Below are positions 1-8,344 of a DNA stretch of 15,966 nucleotides, piece after piece. A program made the position numbers and the translations under genes. This DNA comes from CAYMWF01 sp964394085 [NCBI: uncultured Gemmatimonadota bacterium] (lineage in GTDB: Bacteria > GCA-2686955 > CAYMWF01): contig CAYMWF010000057.1 of NCBI GenBank assembly GCA_964394085.1, forward strand, positions 12,010-27,975. The letters run 5' to 3'. Each line of letters starts with the position of its first letter. The stretch's first letter is position 1. Under the pieces are notes generated by a model that saw only the letters and a list, made by a program, of their open reading frames with translations, was not told the DNA's origin and did no database searches.

Positions 1-93
1 TTGCAGCAGCAACTGCCGCTCCGGTTTTATATTGCAGCAGCAACTGCCGCTCCGGTTTTATGTTGCAGCAGCAACTGCCGCTCCGGTTTTATG
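1..93. repeat. 31-bp tandem repeat, three perfect copies
   Basis: Three head-to-tail copies of a 31-bp unit occupy 1-31, 32-62 and 63-93. They are identical except for the last base (A in the first copy, G in the other two). Position 94 starts a fourth copy that matches for only four bases (TTGC) and then diverges. Each unit begins TTGCAGCAGCAAC; the G before copies 2 and 3 extends this to a GTTGC-AGCA-GCAAC inverted repeat. The array touches the window edge and may continue to the left. There are no spacers, so it is not a CRISPR array. The 31-bp period is not a multiple of three, which argues against a coding repeat. Its role (minisatellite, iteron-like site or intergenic repeat) cannot be decided here. 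Confidence 0.9.
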
Positions 94-371
94 TTGCCGT
101 CATTACGCCGGATCAGGGTGCCCGGGCGCAAGACCGTTTCTTCACGTGAAGATTAGATTGTAAATCTGTAATAGCCGACAGCGACTTACTGATCGGACAA
201 TTTCAACCCGCCCGGCCTGAGGGGTGACCGACTCGAGCAGCTTGGATTCGGAGTGGGGGGTCGTCTTCACCCGATCATGAACCGGGAAGGGAAAAAAGTT
301 GGTTCGGGGTGCCGGATGACGCAGTGGGGAAATGGTGGTTATCGACGGAAGGATGCGTTAAAGAACCGAGC
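94..371. other. Non-coding region downstream of the SUMF1-fold gene
   Basis: No convincing gene is visible on either strand. It contains a perfect 14-bp palindrome at 139-152 and, just after it, a short inverted repeat AGATT-GTA-AATCT. I see no clear GC stem followed by a T run that would terminate the minus-strand gene ending at 372. The short open frames starting at 253 and 309 have no recognisable protein features. Confidence 0.6.
139..152. promoter_or_regulatory. 14-bp perfect palindrome, possible protein-binding site
   Basis: TCTTCACGTGAAGA is exactly its own reverse complement, centred on CACGTG. Palindromes of this length suit dimeric DNA-binding proteins. It lies downstream of the minus-strand gene and upstream of nothing recognisable within the window, so its target is unknown. 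Calling it an operator is inference from symmetry only. Confidence 0.3.
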
Positions 372-1292
372 TCACTTTCCCTTCCCCTTCCGGGCTGTTC
401 CGATACTCCTGCAGCACCTTATGCCGTCGTCATGGTTTTTCGTTTCGTAAAGATCGTGGTGGTGAGCTCTCGCGGAACACCGGGTCGAAAGGTGTGAAAG
501 ACCGTAGTCCGCGCCCTTGAGAAGGGCGGATTCATTACCGGTCAAGCCCCAGTTGAAAACGGTCGCCGTCCATTCGTTGATGTTGCCCGACATTTCGTAA
601 ACACCATAACCGCTTACACATTCGGGATATTCGCCGATTTTCTTCACCCTTCCGCCCGGATAGGGTTCGCTTTCGGTGTAGCATTTATCCTTCGAATAAT
701 GGTTTCCGTACGGATACACCTTCTCTTCCGGCCCTTTGCACGCCTTCTCCCACTCGGCCTCCGTGCACAGGCGCTTTCCCATTTTCTCGCAGACGGCCCT
801 GGCTTCGGCCCATGTGACATATACGGTAGGCATCGAGCCCTTCCGATACGGGTGTGGATAACGATCTATCAGGTATGCGGGAAGGTATATCCTTTCCGCC
901 GGGAGGTCCGGGTACAGTCCGACCGGGTTCCTGTCGACGGGTAGTTGTCCCATTGTAAAATGACCCGCAGGTATTTTTACCATTTCCGCCGGAACGGGGG
1001 CATCCGGCAGAAGGGGAATTTCCCGGTCAGGGAAAATATCTCTGCCTTTTGTCATATGTACTTGTTCCGGCGGAGCTTCATGACCTTCCTCAACGCCGGT
1101 CTCGGCGATAGAGGGATCGAAACCGGACTGAACATCACTGCCGCCCGGGCGGACGGTTCCAGGTTCGCTGCCGGTTCTGCCCGGTGACGGGTTTTCAGAC
1201 GCCTGTCCTCCATGAAGAAAACCGGTAAACGTCAGCAGGATAAGAGTAACAAGGGCAAAAGCGACGACTTTCTGTTTTCTCAATATTCTCAT
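372..1292 (-). CDS. Exported SUMF1/FGE-fold protein
   Basis: About 306 aa from the chosen ATG at 1292. The open frame extends upstream to 1418, but this start puts MRILRKQKVV before a hydrophobic stretch of about 18 residues, a good Sec signal peptide. A low-complexity linker rich in Pro, Gly, Ser and Glu follows, then the domain from about residue 104 (MVKIPAGHFTMG). Family hallmarks are GKRLCTEAEWE (about 172-182), GVYEMSGNINEW (about 230-241) and the closing DGIRCCR (about 289-295). These place it in the formylglycine-generating enzyme/sulfatase-modifying fold. In true FGEs two cysteines five residues apart bind copper; here only the second has a counterpart (Cys272) and the first position is His267. 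Sulfatase activation is therefore doubtful, and a binding or structural role in the envelope is as likely. The ribosome binding site is weak. It is transcribed away from the tRNA/tig cluster. Confidence 0.85.
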   Translation of the reverse strand: MRILRKQKVVAFALVTLILLTFTGFLHGGQASENPSPGRTGSEPGTVRPGGSDVQSGFDPSIAETGVEEGHEAPPEQVHMTKGRDIFPDREIPLLPDAPVPAEMVKIPAGHFTMGQLPVDRNPVGLYPDLPAERIYLPAYLIDRYPHPYRKGSMPTVYVTWAEARAVCEKMGKRLCTEAEWEKACKGPEEKVYPYGNHYSKDKCYTESEPYPGGRVKKIGEYPECVSGYGVYEMSGNINEWTATVFNWGLTGNESALLKGADYGLSHLSTRCSARAHHHDLYETKNHDDGIRCCRSIGTARKGKGK

Positions 1293-1492
1293 GCCTGTTT
1301 CATTTCGGTTGATGTTTCTGATCATCAGGCTGCCGGACGTTTCATCGCGCTGAACCACAAAACAAGACCCGTGAATCATGATCACGGCCTGACCGGATGC
1401 ACTTTCCGGCGCGCCCATTCTTGAATCGATGCCAGTTTAACAGCTATCCGCCCACGGTGCAACGGGTGATAGAGATTCCGGACATGCCTGTA

Positions 1493-1520
1493 AGCGGCGT
1501 AAGGTAGAGAAGTCGCCGCT
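1493..1520. repeat. Inverted repeat, 7-bp GC-rich stem
   Basis: AGCGGCG (1493-1499) is the exact reverse complement of CGCCGCT (1514-1520), leaving a 14-nt loop. No T run follows on either strand, so it does not look like an intrinsic terminator. It may be an operator half-site pair or an RNA structure; nothing in the sequence decides. Confidence 0.4.
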
Positions 1521-1668
1521 GCCGATATCAATGGTGTTTTCCGTGTTTTTTGTTGCTATTTTCGACCAGTCATAGTATGTATGAAAGTTTGGCAGTAAAT
1601 GCGTCTACTGCTCTTGTTCATAAACATGATGGGCTGCCTGCCCGTGCTTGTTTGCTCTACCAGCAAAA

Positions 1669-1697
1669 AGCAAAACCACCAACGGGCCGGTTTTGCT
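1669..1697 (-). terminator. Inverted repeat with downstream T run on the minus strand
   Basis: AGCAAAACC (1669-1677) pairs perfectly with GGTTTTGCT (1689-1697): a 9-bp stem and an 11-nt loop. Read on the minus strand, the stem runs into TTTTT, as in a rho-independent terminator, although the stem itself is AT-rich. It ends 12 nt before the mature 5' end of tRNA-Leu. In plus orientation no T run follows. It could stop antisense transcription coming from the tig side, or be a recognition or structural element just ahead of the tRNA. Confidence 0.4.
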
Positions 1698-1709
1698 GAA
1701 ATTCAACCC

Positions 1710-1794
1710 GCGAGAGTGGCGGAACTGGCAGACGCGCTGGATTTAGGATCCAGTGGGCATCCCCGTGGGGGTTCGAGTCCCCCCTCTCGCACCA
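1710..1794 (+). tRNA. tRNA-Leu, anticodon UAG
   Basis: An 85-nt class II tRNA with its CCA end encoded. The acceptor arms GCGAGAG and CTCTCGC pair perfectly. The anticodon stem CTGGA/TCCAG encloses the loop TTTAGGA, with anticodon TAG at 1744-1746, which reads CUA leucine codons. There is a variable arm and a T arm containing GTTCGAGTC. The discriminator is A1791 and CCA occupies 1792-1794. The tig start codon is only 20 nt downstream, so the tRNA and the tig message are probably made as one transcript and separated by 3' processing. A tRNA-Leu just ahead of tig is an arrangement I associate with deltaproteobacteria. Confidence 0.97.
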
Positions 1795-1814
1795 GTTGAC
1801 GAGGAGAGGGTTTA

Positions 1815-3110
1815 GTGAAGACGAAATACCTCGAAACAGAAAAAGATTGGCAGAAAAGCGTGCATGTCGAGTTCTCGGAAAAAGATATCGAACTCGAAGA
1901 ATCCAAGCTTCTGGGCGACCTGAAAAAGGATGTCATGCTTCCTGGATTCAGGAAGGGCAAAGTGCCGATCAAGTTGCTTAAATCACGCTTCAGAGACCAG
2001 ATAAACGCCGAAATCACCGAGAGCTTCAGCAAAGTGGCTCTCGAAAAAATTATCACATCGGATGGCCACGAACCTATCACTACGCCAACGCTCAAAGACC
2101 TTGTATTCAACCAGGGAGGTCCCATCTCTTTCGTTGTGGACTTTGCGGTCAAGCCCCTTGTTCCTCTTGATAAATACAAAGGCCTGAAAGCGAAGAAAAA
2201 AGAAAACAAGATAGGCGACGAGAACATCGAAGAGGTCCTGCGTAAACTGCAGGAGCAGAACGCCGAGTATGTCGACGCCGGCGACCGCCAGGCGATATTC
2301 ACCGATCTGGTTGCAGTGGAAGAGCTGCGGGTGGATGCCGACGGAAACCCGTTCAAAGACGCCAAACCTCAGGCATCCTCTATAGAGCTGGGTTCCGATC
2401 ACCTTCCTGAAGAGTTGAACGAAGGTCTTCGGGGCATGAAAGCCGGTGAATCCAAGGTTATCACGATAAAAAGAAAGACCTCGGCCGACAAGGAGGGCGA
2501 AGCCGGAGAATCCAAGGAATCGGAGGATTTCCATTTCAGTTACATGGTGAAGGAGATCAAGGAAAAGAAGCTTCCGGGCCTCGATGATGAATTCGCCAAG
2601 GATCTGGGTGAATATGAATCGCTCGGTCAACTGAAAGAGAAGATTCGAGAGGATCTCGAAGCCGAGGACGAACGGCGATGCGACTCGGAAATGAAAGAAT
2701 CTCTCGTCGAAAAGCTTATCGAAAACAATCCTTTTGAAGTCCCGGAGCCTTTGAGTGATTACTATCTCGATCAAATGCTTGACAGAGAGAAACAGAGATT
2801 CAAGATGTACGGCGGGGCCGATAAAGATTTCCCTGAGGAAGAAGCCAGGAAGAAGCTGGTGAAAGCCGCGGAAAAAACCGCAAGGTGGGATCTGCTGCGG
2901 GATGCACTGAAAGAAAAAGAATCCCTCGAAATCTCCGATGAAGAAATAGAGGAGGGTGTCAAGAAATTCGCTGAAATGAACGGGGTGGCGCCGGCGAGAA
3001 TAAAACTCGACCTGGAAAAAAGAAAATCTTACGACGCCTTTGTCGATAACCTGCAAGAGCAGAAGATTCTTGACTATCTTGTCTCAGTTTCGGAAATTAC
3101 GAAGGGGTGA
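1815..3110 (+). CDS. tig: Trigger factor, ribosome-associated chaperone
   Basis: 431 aa, the usual length for trigger factor, which binds the ribosome exit tunnel and shields nascent chains. The start is GTG at 1815, supported by GAGGAG at 1801-1806 with 8-nt spacing. The N-terminal ribosome-docking signature is present as [10 protein letters not shown] (about 42-51). The middle FKBP-like PPIase domain (about 155-245) is recognisable ([18 protein letters not shown]) but looks worn. Where the family usually has IPGFEEGL this protein has LPEELNEGL, losing the pocket phenylalanine, and the usual FPEEY segment is replaced by a charged Lys/Glu stretch. The domain-exit motif [12 protein letters not shown] is intact, and the C-terminal helical chaperone arms follow. 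It heads the tig-clpP-clpX-lon cluster. Confidence 0.97.
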   Translation: MKTKYLETEKDWQKSVHVEFSEKDIELEESKLLGDLKKDVMLPGFRKGKVPIKLLKSRFRDQINAEITESFSKVALEKIITSDGHEPITTPTLKDLVFNQGGPISFVVDFAVKPLVPLDKYKGLKAKKKENKIGDENIEEVLRKLQEQNAEYVDAGDRQAIFTDLVAVEELRVDADGNPFKDAKPQASSIELGSDHLPEELNEGLRGMKAGESKVITIKRKTSADKEGEAGESKESEDFHFSYMVKEIKEKKLPGLDDEFAKDLGEYESLGQLKEKIREDLEAEDERRCDSEMKESLVEKLIENNPFEVPEPLSDYYLDQMLDREKQRFKMYGGADKDFPEEEARKKLVKAAEKTARWDLLRDALKEKESLEISDEEIEEGVKKFAEMNGVAPARIKLDLEKRKSYDAFVDNLQEQKILDYLVSVSEITKG

Positions 3111-3174
3111 AACCCCGCACTCGAGAATTCCGTTTCCACCCCGGGTGGCACGGGCCTGAAGAAAGGAATAGAAG

Positions 3175-3795
3175 ATGCGTCCTGAATCGGTGCTGATACC
3201 GATGGTTACCGAGAAGACCGGCCGGTTCGAATATTCCGGTGATATTTTCAGCCGCCTTCTCAAGGACAGGATCATCTTTCTCGGAACGCCTATCGACGAC
3301 ATGGTGGCGAACACGATCATTGCGCAGCTTCTTTTCTGCGCCGCGGACAATCCCGAGAAAGACATCCACCTCTATATCAACTCACCCGGCGGAATCGTAT
3401 CGTCGGGATTGGCGATATACGACACGATCCAGTATATCCCTTCCAATGTTCAAACCATATGCCTTGGAATGGCGGGCAGCATGGCCGCAATCCTTCTCGC
3501 CTGCGGCGAACCCGGTAAGCGCACCGCTCTTCCTCATTCGCGGATAATGCTCCACCAGCCTGTGGGCGGAATCCAGGGCCAGACTTCCGATATTGAGATT
3601 CATGCGCGCGAAATCATCAAACTGAAAAAAACCCTGAACGACATTCTGGTGGCCCATACGGGTCAAGACCCTGAACAGATCGCAAAAGATACCGAGCGAG
3701 ACTATTATATGAACCCGGGAGAAGCGGTGGAATACGGAATCATCGATGAAGTGCTGTTTCCATCCTCCGACGAATCCGAAACCGAGAAAGAATAG
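3175..3795 (+). CDS. clpP: ATP-dependent Clp protease proteolytic subunit ClpP
   Basis: 206 aa, the normal length for this serine peptidase, which forms a double-heptamer chamber fed by ClpX or ClpA. The catalytic triad is visible: Ser102 in GMAGSMAA, His127 in MLHQP and Asp176 in DTERD. The oligomerisation and fold signatures INSPGG (about 69-73) and [11 protein letters not shown] (about 183-193) are also present. The N-terminal stretch before [19 protein letters not shown] is short, so any propeptide is small. Start ATG 3175 has AAAGGA at 3162-3167 with 7-nt spacing. It lies 64 bp after tig and 54 bp before clpX, its direct partner. Confidence 0.98.
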   Translation: MRPESVLIPMVTEKTGRFEYSGDIFSRLLKDRIIFLGTPIDDMVANTIIAQLLFCAADNPEKDIHLYINSPGGIVSSGLAIYDTIQYIPSNVQTICLGMAGSMAAILLACGEPGKRTALPHSRIMLHQPVGGIQGQTSDIEIHAREIIKLKKTLNDILVAHTGQDPEQIAKDTERDYYMNPGEAVEYGIIDEVLFPSSDESETEKE

Positions 3796-3822
3796 GCTTT
3801 TGAAAATTTTCGAGAACGGGAG

Positions 3823-3841
3823 CGGAGCGGCTAATCCTCCG
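3823..3841 (+). promoter_or_regulatory. Hairpin in the clpX leader
   Basis: CGGAG (3823-3827) can pair with CTCCG (3837-3841) across a 9-nt loop, ending 8 nt before the clpX ATG. The GGAG at 3824-3827 is the only Shine-Dalgarno-like sequence upstream of clpX; in the linear sequence it is 22 nt from the ATG, too far for normal use. Folding would both mask it and bring the flanks closer. A regulatory role is inference; the stem has only five pairs. Confidence 0.25.
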
Positions 3842-3849
3842 GCAATCCG

Positions 3850-5130
3850 ATGAGCAAAAAAGACAACGAACTCAGGTGCTCCTTCTGCAGGCGAAACCAG
3901 ACCGAAGTGGAAAAGCTCATTTCCGGTCCGTCAGCCTATATCTGCAATGAGTGCGTGCAGCTGTGCAACGAGATCCTTAAAGAAGAAGTCGCCGGCGAGC
4001 AGCAGATCGAAGTTGAGGGGCTGCCGACGCCGGCTGAACTGAAAGCCGGGCTCGATGAGTACGTCATAGGTCAGGAATACTCGAAAAAGGCGCTGTCGGT
4101 CGCCGTGTATAATCATTACAAAAGAACTACGCGGCCTCAAAAACCGGGCGACGTCGAGATTGACAAAAGCAACATACTCATGATCGGGCCGTCCGGGACC
4201 GGAAAAACTCTGCTGGCGCAGACCCTGGCCCGTATCCTGAAGGTTCCTTTCGCCATAGTCGATGCCACGACACTCACCGAAGCCGGTTACGTTGGCGAGG
4301 ATGTGGAAAACATCCTGGTCAAGCTGCTCCAGGCCGCGAATTACAACCTTTCCCGGGCCGAGCTCGGAATCGTTTTTATCGACGAAATCGACAAAATCTC
4401 CCGCAAATCGGATAACCCGTCGATCACGCGGGATGTCTCGGGAGAAGGCGTGCAGCAGGCGCTGCTGAAGCTGCTCGAAGGAACCGTGGCGAATGTTCCT
4501 CCACAGGGAGGGAGGAAGCATCCTCACCAGGAATATATCCAGGTGAATACGAGAAACATCCTCTTTGTCTGCGGTGGTGCATTCGACAATCTTCACGATC
4601 ACATCGCCCAGCGTCTCGGGAGCAAGAAAGTCGGCTTCGGCGTGAAAAACCGCCTGACCGGCAACGAGAATACAGGCGAACTGCTCAAGCTGACCGAACC
4701 CGAAGATCTTCTCAATTACGGGTTGATACCGGAAATAATCGGCCGGCTGCCGGTAATCGCGACTCTCGATAACCTCGATGTAGACGCCCTGGTGAAGATA
4801 CTGACCGAGCCGAAAAATGCACTGGTCAAGCAGTATAAGCATCTTTTCCGCATGGAAGATGTAAAACTGGAATTCACACCCGGCGCCCTCAAGGCGATTG
4901 CCGAGAATGCCCAGCGGAAAGAAACCGGAGCCCGGGGGCTTCGTGCTATCATGGAGGGACTCCTTCTGGATACCATGTACTCGATTCCCTCCGAAAAGGA
5001 TATCACGGCAATCCATGTTTCCAGAGAAGTGGCGGAGGGGAAGGTGTGCCCTATCCGGGTTCTTAAAGAATCGGATACTGAAAAAAGCTCCGGAGCCGAC
5101 AAGTTAGAACGCAGGCGCAAAAACGCCTGA
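3850..5130 (+). CDS. clpX: ATP-dependent Clp protease ATP-binding subunit ClpX
   Basis: 426 aa AAA+ unfoldase that recognises tagged substrates and threads them into ClpP. The N-terminal C4 zinc-binding domain has Cys10, Cys13, Cys32 and Cys35. Walker A is GPSGTGKT (113-120), the pore-1 loop is GYVG (146-149), Walker B lies in IVFIDEID (174-181) and the RKH pore loop is at 222-224. The arginine finger region is IIGRLP (about 297-301) and sensor 2 is ETGARGLR (about 358-365). The ClpP-docking tripeptide, usually IGF, reads VGF (261-263) within KKVGFGVK. No Shine-Dalgarno sits at normal distance from ATG 3850, but the protein begins exactly where ClpX proteins should ([13 protein letters not shown]). 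A 6-bp stem, CAGGCG/CGCCTG, overlaps its last codons at 5112-5129. Confidence 0.98.
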   Translation: MSKKDNELRCSFCRRNQTEVEKLISGPSAYICNECVQLCNEILKEEVAGEQQIEVEGLPTPAELKAGLDEYVIGQEYSKKALSVAVYNHYKRTTRPQKPGDVEIDKSNILMIGPSGTGKTLLAQTLARILKVPFAIVDATTLTEAGYVGEDVENILVKLLQAANYNLSRAELGIVFIDEIDKISRKSDNPSITRDVSGEGVQQALLKLLEGTVANVPPQGGRKHPHQEYIQVNTRNILFVCGGAFDNLHDHIAQRLGSKKVGFGVKNRLTGNENTGELLKLTEPEDLLNYGLIPEIIGRLPVIATLDNLDVDALVKILTEPKNALVKQYKHLFRMEDVKLEFTPGALKAIAENAQRKETGARGLRAIMEGLLLDTMYSIPSEKDITAIHVSREVAEGKVCPIRVLKESDTEKSSGADKLERRRKNA

Positions 5131-5148
5131 TCCCCATTTGAAATAAAG

Positions 5149-5210
5149 GAGGCTCCCCCAGCCGGTCGTTAAAACCCGGTAACCAGGGGGCTGATATTCA
5201 GGAGAGCCTC
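5149..5210 (+). promoter_or_regulatory. Potential stem-loop leader ahead of lon
   Basis: In the 95-bp clpX-lon gap, GAGGCTC (5149-5155) is the perfect reverse complement of GAGCCTC (5204-5210). Nested inside, the C run at 5156-5159 can pair with the G run at 5186-5190. The outer stem ends directly before AGAGAGG (5211-5217), the lon ribosome binding site. The arrangement suggests an RNA structure able to influence lon translation. No T run follows, so it is not an obvious terminator. No known riboswitch or thermometer class is recognised. Confidence 0.35.
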
Positions 5211-5225
5211 AGAGAGGTTGATAAT

Positions 5226-7634
5226 ATGGCTTCCAGTTTCAGTGAAGACCATTACCAGGAATTTCCAGAGCGCATGCCCCTCCTCCCGTTGAGGGATGTC
5301 GTCGTTTATCCCCATATGCTGCTGCCGCTCCTTGTTGGAAGGCAGGTTTCTCTGAACGCCGTTGAGATGGCTGCGGCGGGTGATAAGTATATATTCGCGG
5401 TGGCTCAGAAGCAGGCCGCGACCCAGGAGCCTGCCAATCGTGATCTTTTCAGAGTGGGAACCATCTCCCGTGTCGTGCAGACCCTGAAGCTTCCGAACGG
5501 CACCATGAAGGTGCTGCTGGAAGGCGTGCATCGTGCCCGTGTCAAACGATTCCTTCCCGGTGGAGATTTCTTCCGGGTGCGGATCGAACCTTTGATCACA
5601 TACTACGACGACGACAAGGAGATCGAAGCGCTGTCCAGAAGCTCCAAAGCATATTTCGAAGAATACGTTCACATCAACAAGCGTCTGCCGAATGAAAGCC
5701 TGATCGGCCTCTCCAATGCCGACACCCCCGATAAGCTGTCTTATACAATCGCCGGACAGATCCTGCAGGAAGTCCACCTGAAGCAGCGGCTGCTGGAAGA
5801 AGACAACCTGGTCAAGAGGCTGCGGATGCTGGTAGAACTGCTGATCGGCGAAATCGAGCTTCTCAAGATCGAACAGGATATCGAAGAGGAAGTCAAAGAC
5901 CAGGTTCAGAAGAACCAGAAGGAATTTTACCTCCATGAGCAGATAAAGGCGATCCGGAAAGAACTGGGTTCTCCGGAAGGCGAAGATGAGCTGGACAGCC
6001 TGGAAGAAAAAATCATCGCCGCGGAAATGCCCAAGGCGGTGACCGAAAAAGCCAGAGAAGAGCTGACCCGCCTGAGGCATATGCCTTCGATGTCTCCGGA
6101 AGCGGCGGTGGTGCGCAATTATCTTGACTGGCTCGTGGCGCTTCCGTGGGCGATCCGCACGAAAGATTCTCTTGAAATAAACAACGTCATCAGAATTCTG
6201 GACGAAGACCACTTCGGGCTGAAAAAAGTAAAAGAGCGGATTGTCGAATTCATCGCAGTGCTCAAACTCGTCAAGAAGATGAAAGGGCCCATTCTCTGCC
6301 TTGTAGGTCCTCCGGGCGTTGGAAAAACCTCTCTCGGGAAGTCGATTGCCCGGGCTCTCGACAGGAAATTCATACGGGTATCGCTCGGCGGCGTGAGGGA
6401 CGAAGCCGAGATCCGCGGGCATAGACGCACCTATATCGGTTCCATGCCCGGCAGAATCATCCAGTCGATAAGGAAAGCCGGAAGCAGAAACCCGGTCTTT
6501 CTGCTCGACGAGGTAGACAAGATCGGTATGGATTTCAGGGGTGATCCGGCGGCGGCGCTGCTCGAAGTGCTCGATCCTGAGCAGAACAACAGTTTCAGCG
6601 ATCATTATCTCGACGTGGAATTCGACCTTTCAGAGGTGCTTTTCGTGACCACGGCGAACGTGCTTCACACAATTCCGCCGGCCCTCCAGGATAGAATGGA
6701 AACGCTTCACCTGCCCGGCTACCTCGTCCACGAAAAACTAGCCATCAGCACCGGGTTTCTCATTCCCAAGCAGCTCGAAGCGCACGGTCTCACTTCAGAG
6801 AATACAAAGTTCTCCAACGGGGCGATCATGCGAATCATCGAGCAGTATACAAGAGAAGCCGGGGTCAGAAATCTCGAGCGGGAGATAGCCAATGTCTGTC
6901 GCAAGGTGGCGAAAGCGATTGCGTCGGAAGACGAATCACGGTCGAAACCAAGACACATCACCTCTCAAAATGTGCATAAATTCCTCGGAACCCCGCGATA
7001 CCTCGAGCGAGCGAAAGACAAGGAGGACATGATCGGATCCGCTGCGGGCCTTGCATGGACCTCGGTAGGGGGCGACATTCTTTTCATCGAGGTCAGCACC
7101 ATGAGGGGCAGCGGGAAGCTGCTGCTGACGGGCAAACTCGGTGAAGTAATGAAAGAATCCGCCAATGCGGCTCTGAGCTACATCCGCTCGAGAGCCCTCA
7201 AGTTCGATCTCGACGCTGATTTCTACGACAAACTCGATATTCATGTTCATATTCCGGAGGGGGCGATACCCAAAGACGGGCCCTCCGCAGGTATTACCAT
7301 AACAACCGCCATGGTCTCGGCTCTGACTGACAGACCGGTTCGAAGCGATATCGCCATGACCGGGGAGGTGACGCTGCGGGGTAAAGTCCTTCAAATCGGA
7401 GGCCTGAACGAAAAGGCCGTGGCGGCGAACAGGGCGGGTTACCGTCAAGTGATCATTCCCGCCGACAACGAGAAAGACTTATCCGAAATCCCGGCGAAGG
7501 TGAAACAAGGTATCATCTTCCACATGGTGAATTCGATGGAGGAAGTGCTCGATATCGCCTTATCCCCGCCGGTAAAAACCGACAGAGTTTCGGATAAGCA
7601 GCTTCTCTCACAAGAAGCGACCATGATGACCTGA
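5226..7634 (+). CDS. lon: ATP-dependent protease La (Lon)
   Basis: 802 aa, typical of bacterial LonA, a hexameric AAA+ serine protease that degrades damaged and regulatory proteins in the cytoplasm. The N-terminal substrate-binding domain starts at about residue 17 ([16 protein letters not shown]), followed by a long charged helical region (about 185-285). The AAA+ module has Walker A GPPGVGKT (361-368), Walker [10 protein letters not shown] (424-432) and sensor 2 in AGVRNLER (about 545-552). The C-terminal protease domain carries the Ser-Lys dyad: Ser687 in PKDGPSAG and Lys730 in [10 protein letters not shown]. Start ATG 5226 is preceded by AGAGAGG at 5211-5217. All catalytic elements are intact. 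It follows clpX with a structured gap and precedes engB by about 100 bp. Confidence 0.98.
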   Translation: MASSFSEDHYQEFPERMPLLPLRDVVVYPHMLLPLLVGRQVSLNAVEMAAAGDKYIFAVAQKQAATQEPANRDLFRVGTISRVVQTLKLPNGTMKVLLEGVHRARVKRFLPGGDFFRVRIEPLITYYDDDKEIEALSRSSKAYFEEYVHINKRLPNESLIGLSNADTPDKLSYTIAGQILQEVHLKQRLLEEDNLVKRLRMLVELLIGEIELLKIEQDIEEEVKDQVQKNQKEFYLHEQIKAIRKELGSPEGEDELDSLEEKIIAAEMPKAVTEKAREELTRLRHMPSMSPEAAVVRNYLDWLVALPWAIRTKDSLEINNVIRILDEDHFGLKKVKERIVEFIAVLKLVKKMKGPILCLVGPPGVGKTSLGKSIARALDRKFIRVSLGGVRDEAEIRGHRRTYIGSMPGRIIQSIRKAGSRNPVFLLDEVDKIGMDFRGDPAAALLEVLDPEQNNSFSDHYLDVEFDLSEVLFVTTANVLHTIPPALQDRMETLHLPGYLVHEKLAISTGFLIPKQLEAHGLTSENTKFSNGAIMRIIEQYTREAGVRNLEREIANVCRKVAKAIASEDESRSKPRHITSQNVHKFLGTPRYLERAKDKEDMIGSAAGLAWTSVGGDILFIEVSTMRGSGKLLLTGKLGEVMKESANAALSYIRSRALKFDLDADFYDKLDIHVHIPEGAIPKDGPSAGITITTAMVSALTDRPVRSDIAMTGEVTLRGKVLQIGGLNEKAVAANRAGYRQVIIPADNEKDLSEIPAKVKQGIIFHMVNSMEEVLDIALSPPVKTDRVSDKQLLSQEATMMT

Positions 7635-7738
7635 CGGCCGGGCGCGAGGTGCTGCTTAGAAAGATCGAGCACCGCTGCCGGCGAAAATCCGAACTGCTTC
7701 CGAAACTTCAGCATCCTTCAACTGCTGAGAGAAAATCT

Positions 7739-8344
7739 ATGACCAGGTTCCACTCGGTGGATTTTATCTTCGCATCGGCACGCCCGGGCGATTACCCGGA
7801 ACATCTCCTGCCGGAGGTGGCGTTCACCGGAAGGTCGAACTGCGGAAAATCTTCTCTCCTGAACACCATAGCCGGCAGGAAAAAAATCGCCCGTGTATCC
7901 TCACGCCCGGGTTGCACCCGCACAATCAACTTCTTCACGGTTGACAACAACTTCTGTATCACGGACCTGCCGGGCCATGGATATGCCGCCGTATCCGAAA
8001 GCATGCGTGCCGGGTGGCGCGGTTTGATATCGAATTACCTCAAACGGCGCGAGAATCTTAAAGTCGTATTCTTCCTGAGCGATGTCAGGCGGGATTATGT
8101 CCAGCTCGATTTCGATATCATTATGCTGCCCGCTCGACGCGGAATCCCGGTAATCCCGGTGGCGACAAAGGTCGACAAAGTGGGAGGCAACAAGCTGACA
8201 TCGAGACTTGCCGCACTGAACAAACAGCTTCAATACATGGGTGTGGCGGATGTCATTCCCTTTTCCAAACTGAGCAAGCGGGGTAAAACCGAAGTACGTA
8301 CTGCGATAAACGCGCATTTGAAGGCGAACATGGAGAAGACATGA
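7739..8344 (+). CDS. engB: Ribosome biogenesis GTPase EngB (YihA/YsxC)
   Basis: 201 aa from ATG 7739, the usual size for this GTPase of large-subunit assembly. An open frame extends up to 7649, but those 30 extra residues are unlike the family and the TRFHSVDFIFASA start fits; GAGAG at 7727-7731 precedes it. GTPase motifs: G1 GRSNCGKSS (31-39, where many family members have GRSNAGKSS), G2 in PGCTRTINFF (58-66), G3 DLPGHG (76-81), G4 TKVD (143-146) and G5 in PFSKLSKRG (174-182). Its TGA stop overlaps the next gene's start as ATGA, so the two are likely translationally coupled. Confidence 0.96.
   Translation: MTRFHSVDFIFASARPGDYPEHLLPEVAFTGRSNCGKSSLLNTIAGRKKIARVSSRPGCTRTINFFTVDNNFCITDLPGHGYAAVSESMRAGWRGLISNYLKRRENLKVVFFLSDVRRDYVQLDFDIIMLPARRGIPVIPVATKVDKVGGNKLTSRLAALNKQLQYMGVADVIPFSKLSKRGKTEVRTAINAHLKANMEKT

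Larger units (their letters stand above)
1293..1709. other. Divergent intergenic region before tRNA-Leu
   Basis: This region separates the minus-strand SUMF1-fold gene from tRNA-Leu and should hold promoters for both directions. It carries two clear inverted repeats (1493-1520 and 1669-1697), listed separately. I found no textbook -35/-10 pair for the tRNA; the best candidates (TTGTTG with TAGTAT around 1551-1579) match the consensus weakly. Short open frames here show no protein features. Confidence 0.5.

Noticed and set aside
1-93. CRISPR array
   Set aside because: The 31-bp units are contiguous with no spacers between them.
1983-3056. 357-aa open frame on the minus strand opposite tig
   Set aside because: It mirrors tig codons, is enriched in Phe/Leu from antisense Lys/Glu codons and has no plausible domain.
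5131-5140. Sigma-32-like -10 (CCCCATTT) ahead of lon
   Set aside because: No CTTGAA-like -35 lies 13-17 bp upstream; a partial match is expected by chance.
5169-6605. 478-aa open frame on the minus strand opposite lon
   Set aside because: It lies wholly antisense to a lon gene with all catalytic motifs intact, has no family motifs and is rich in Phe, His and Asp from reverse reading of Lon codons.
7649-7738. N-terminal 30-residue extension of EngB
   Set aside because: The residues are unlike any EngB start, and a start at 7739 gives the family's normal length.
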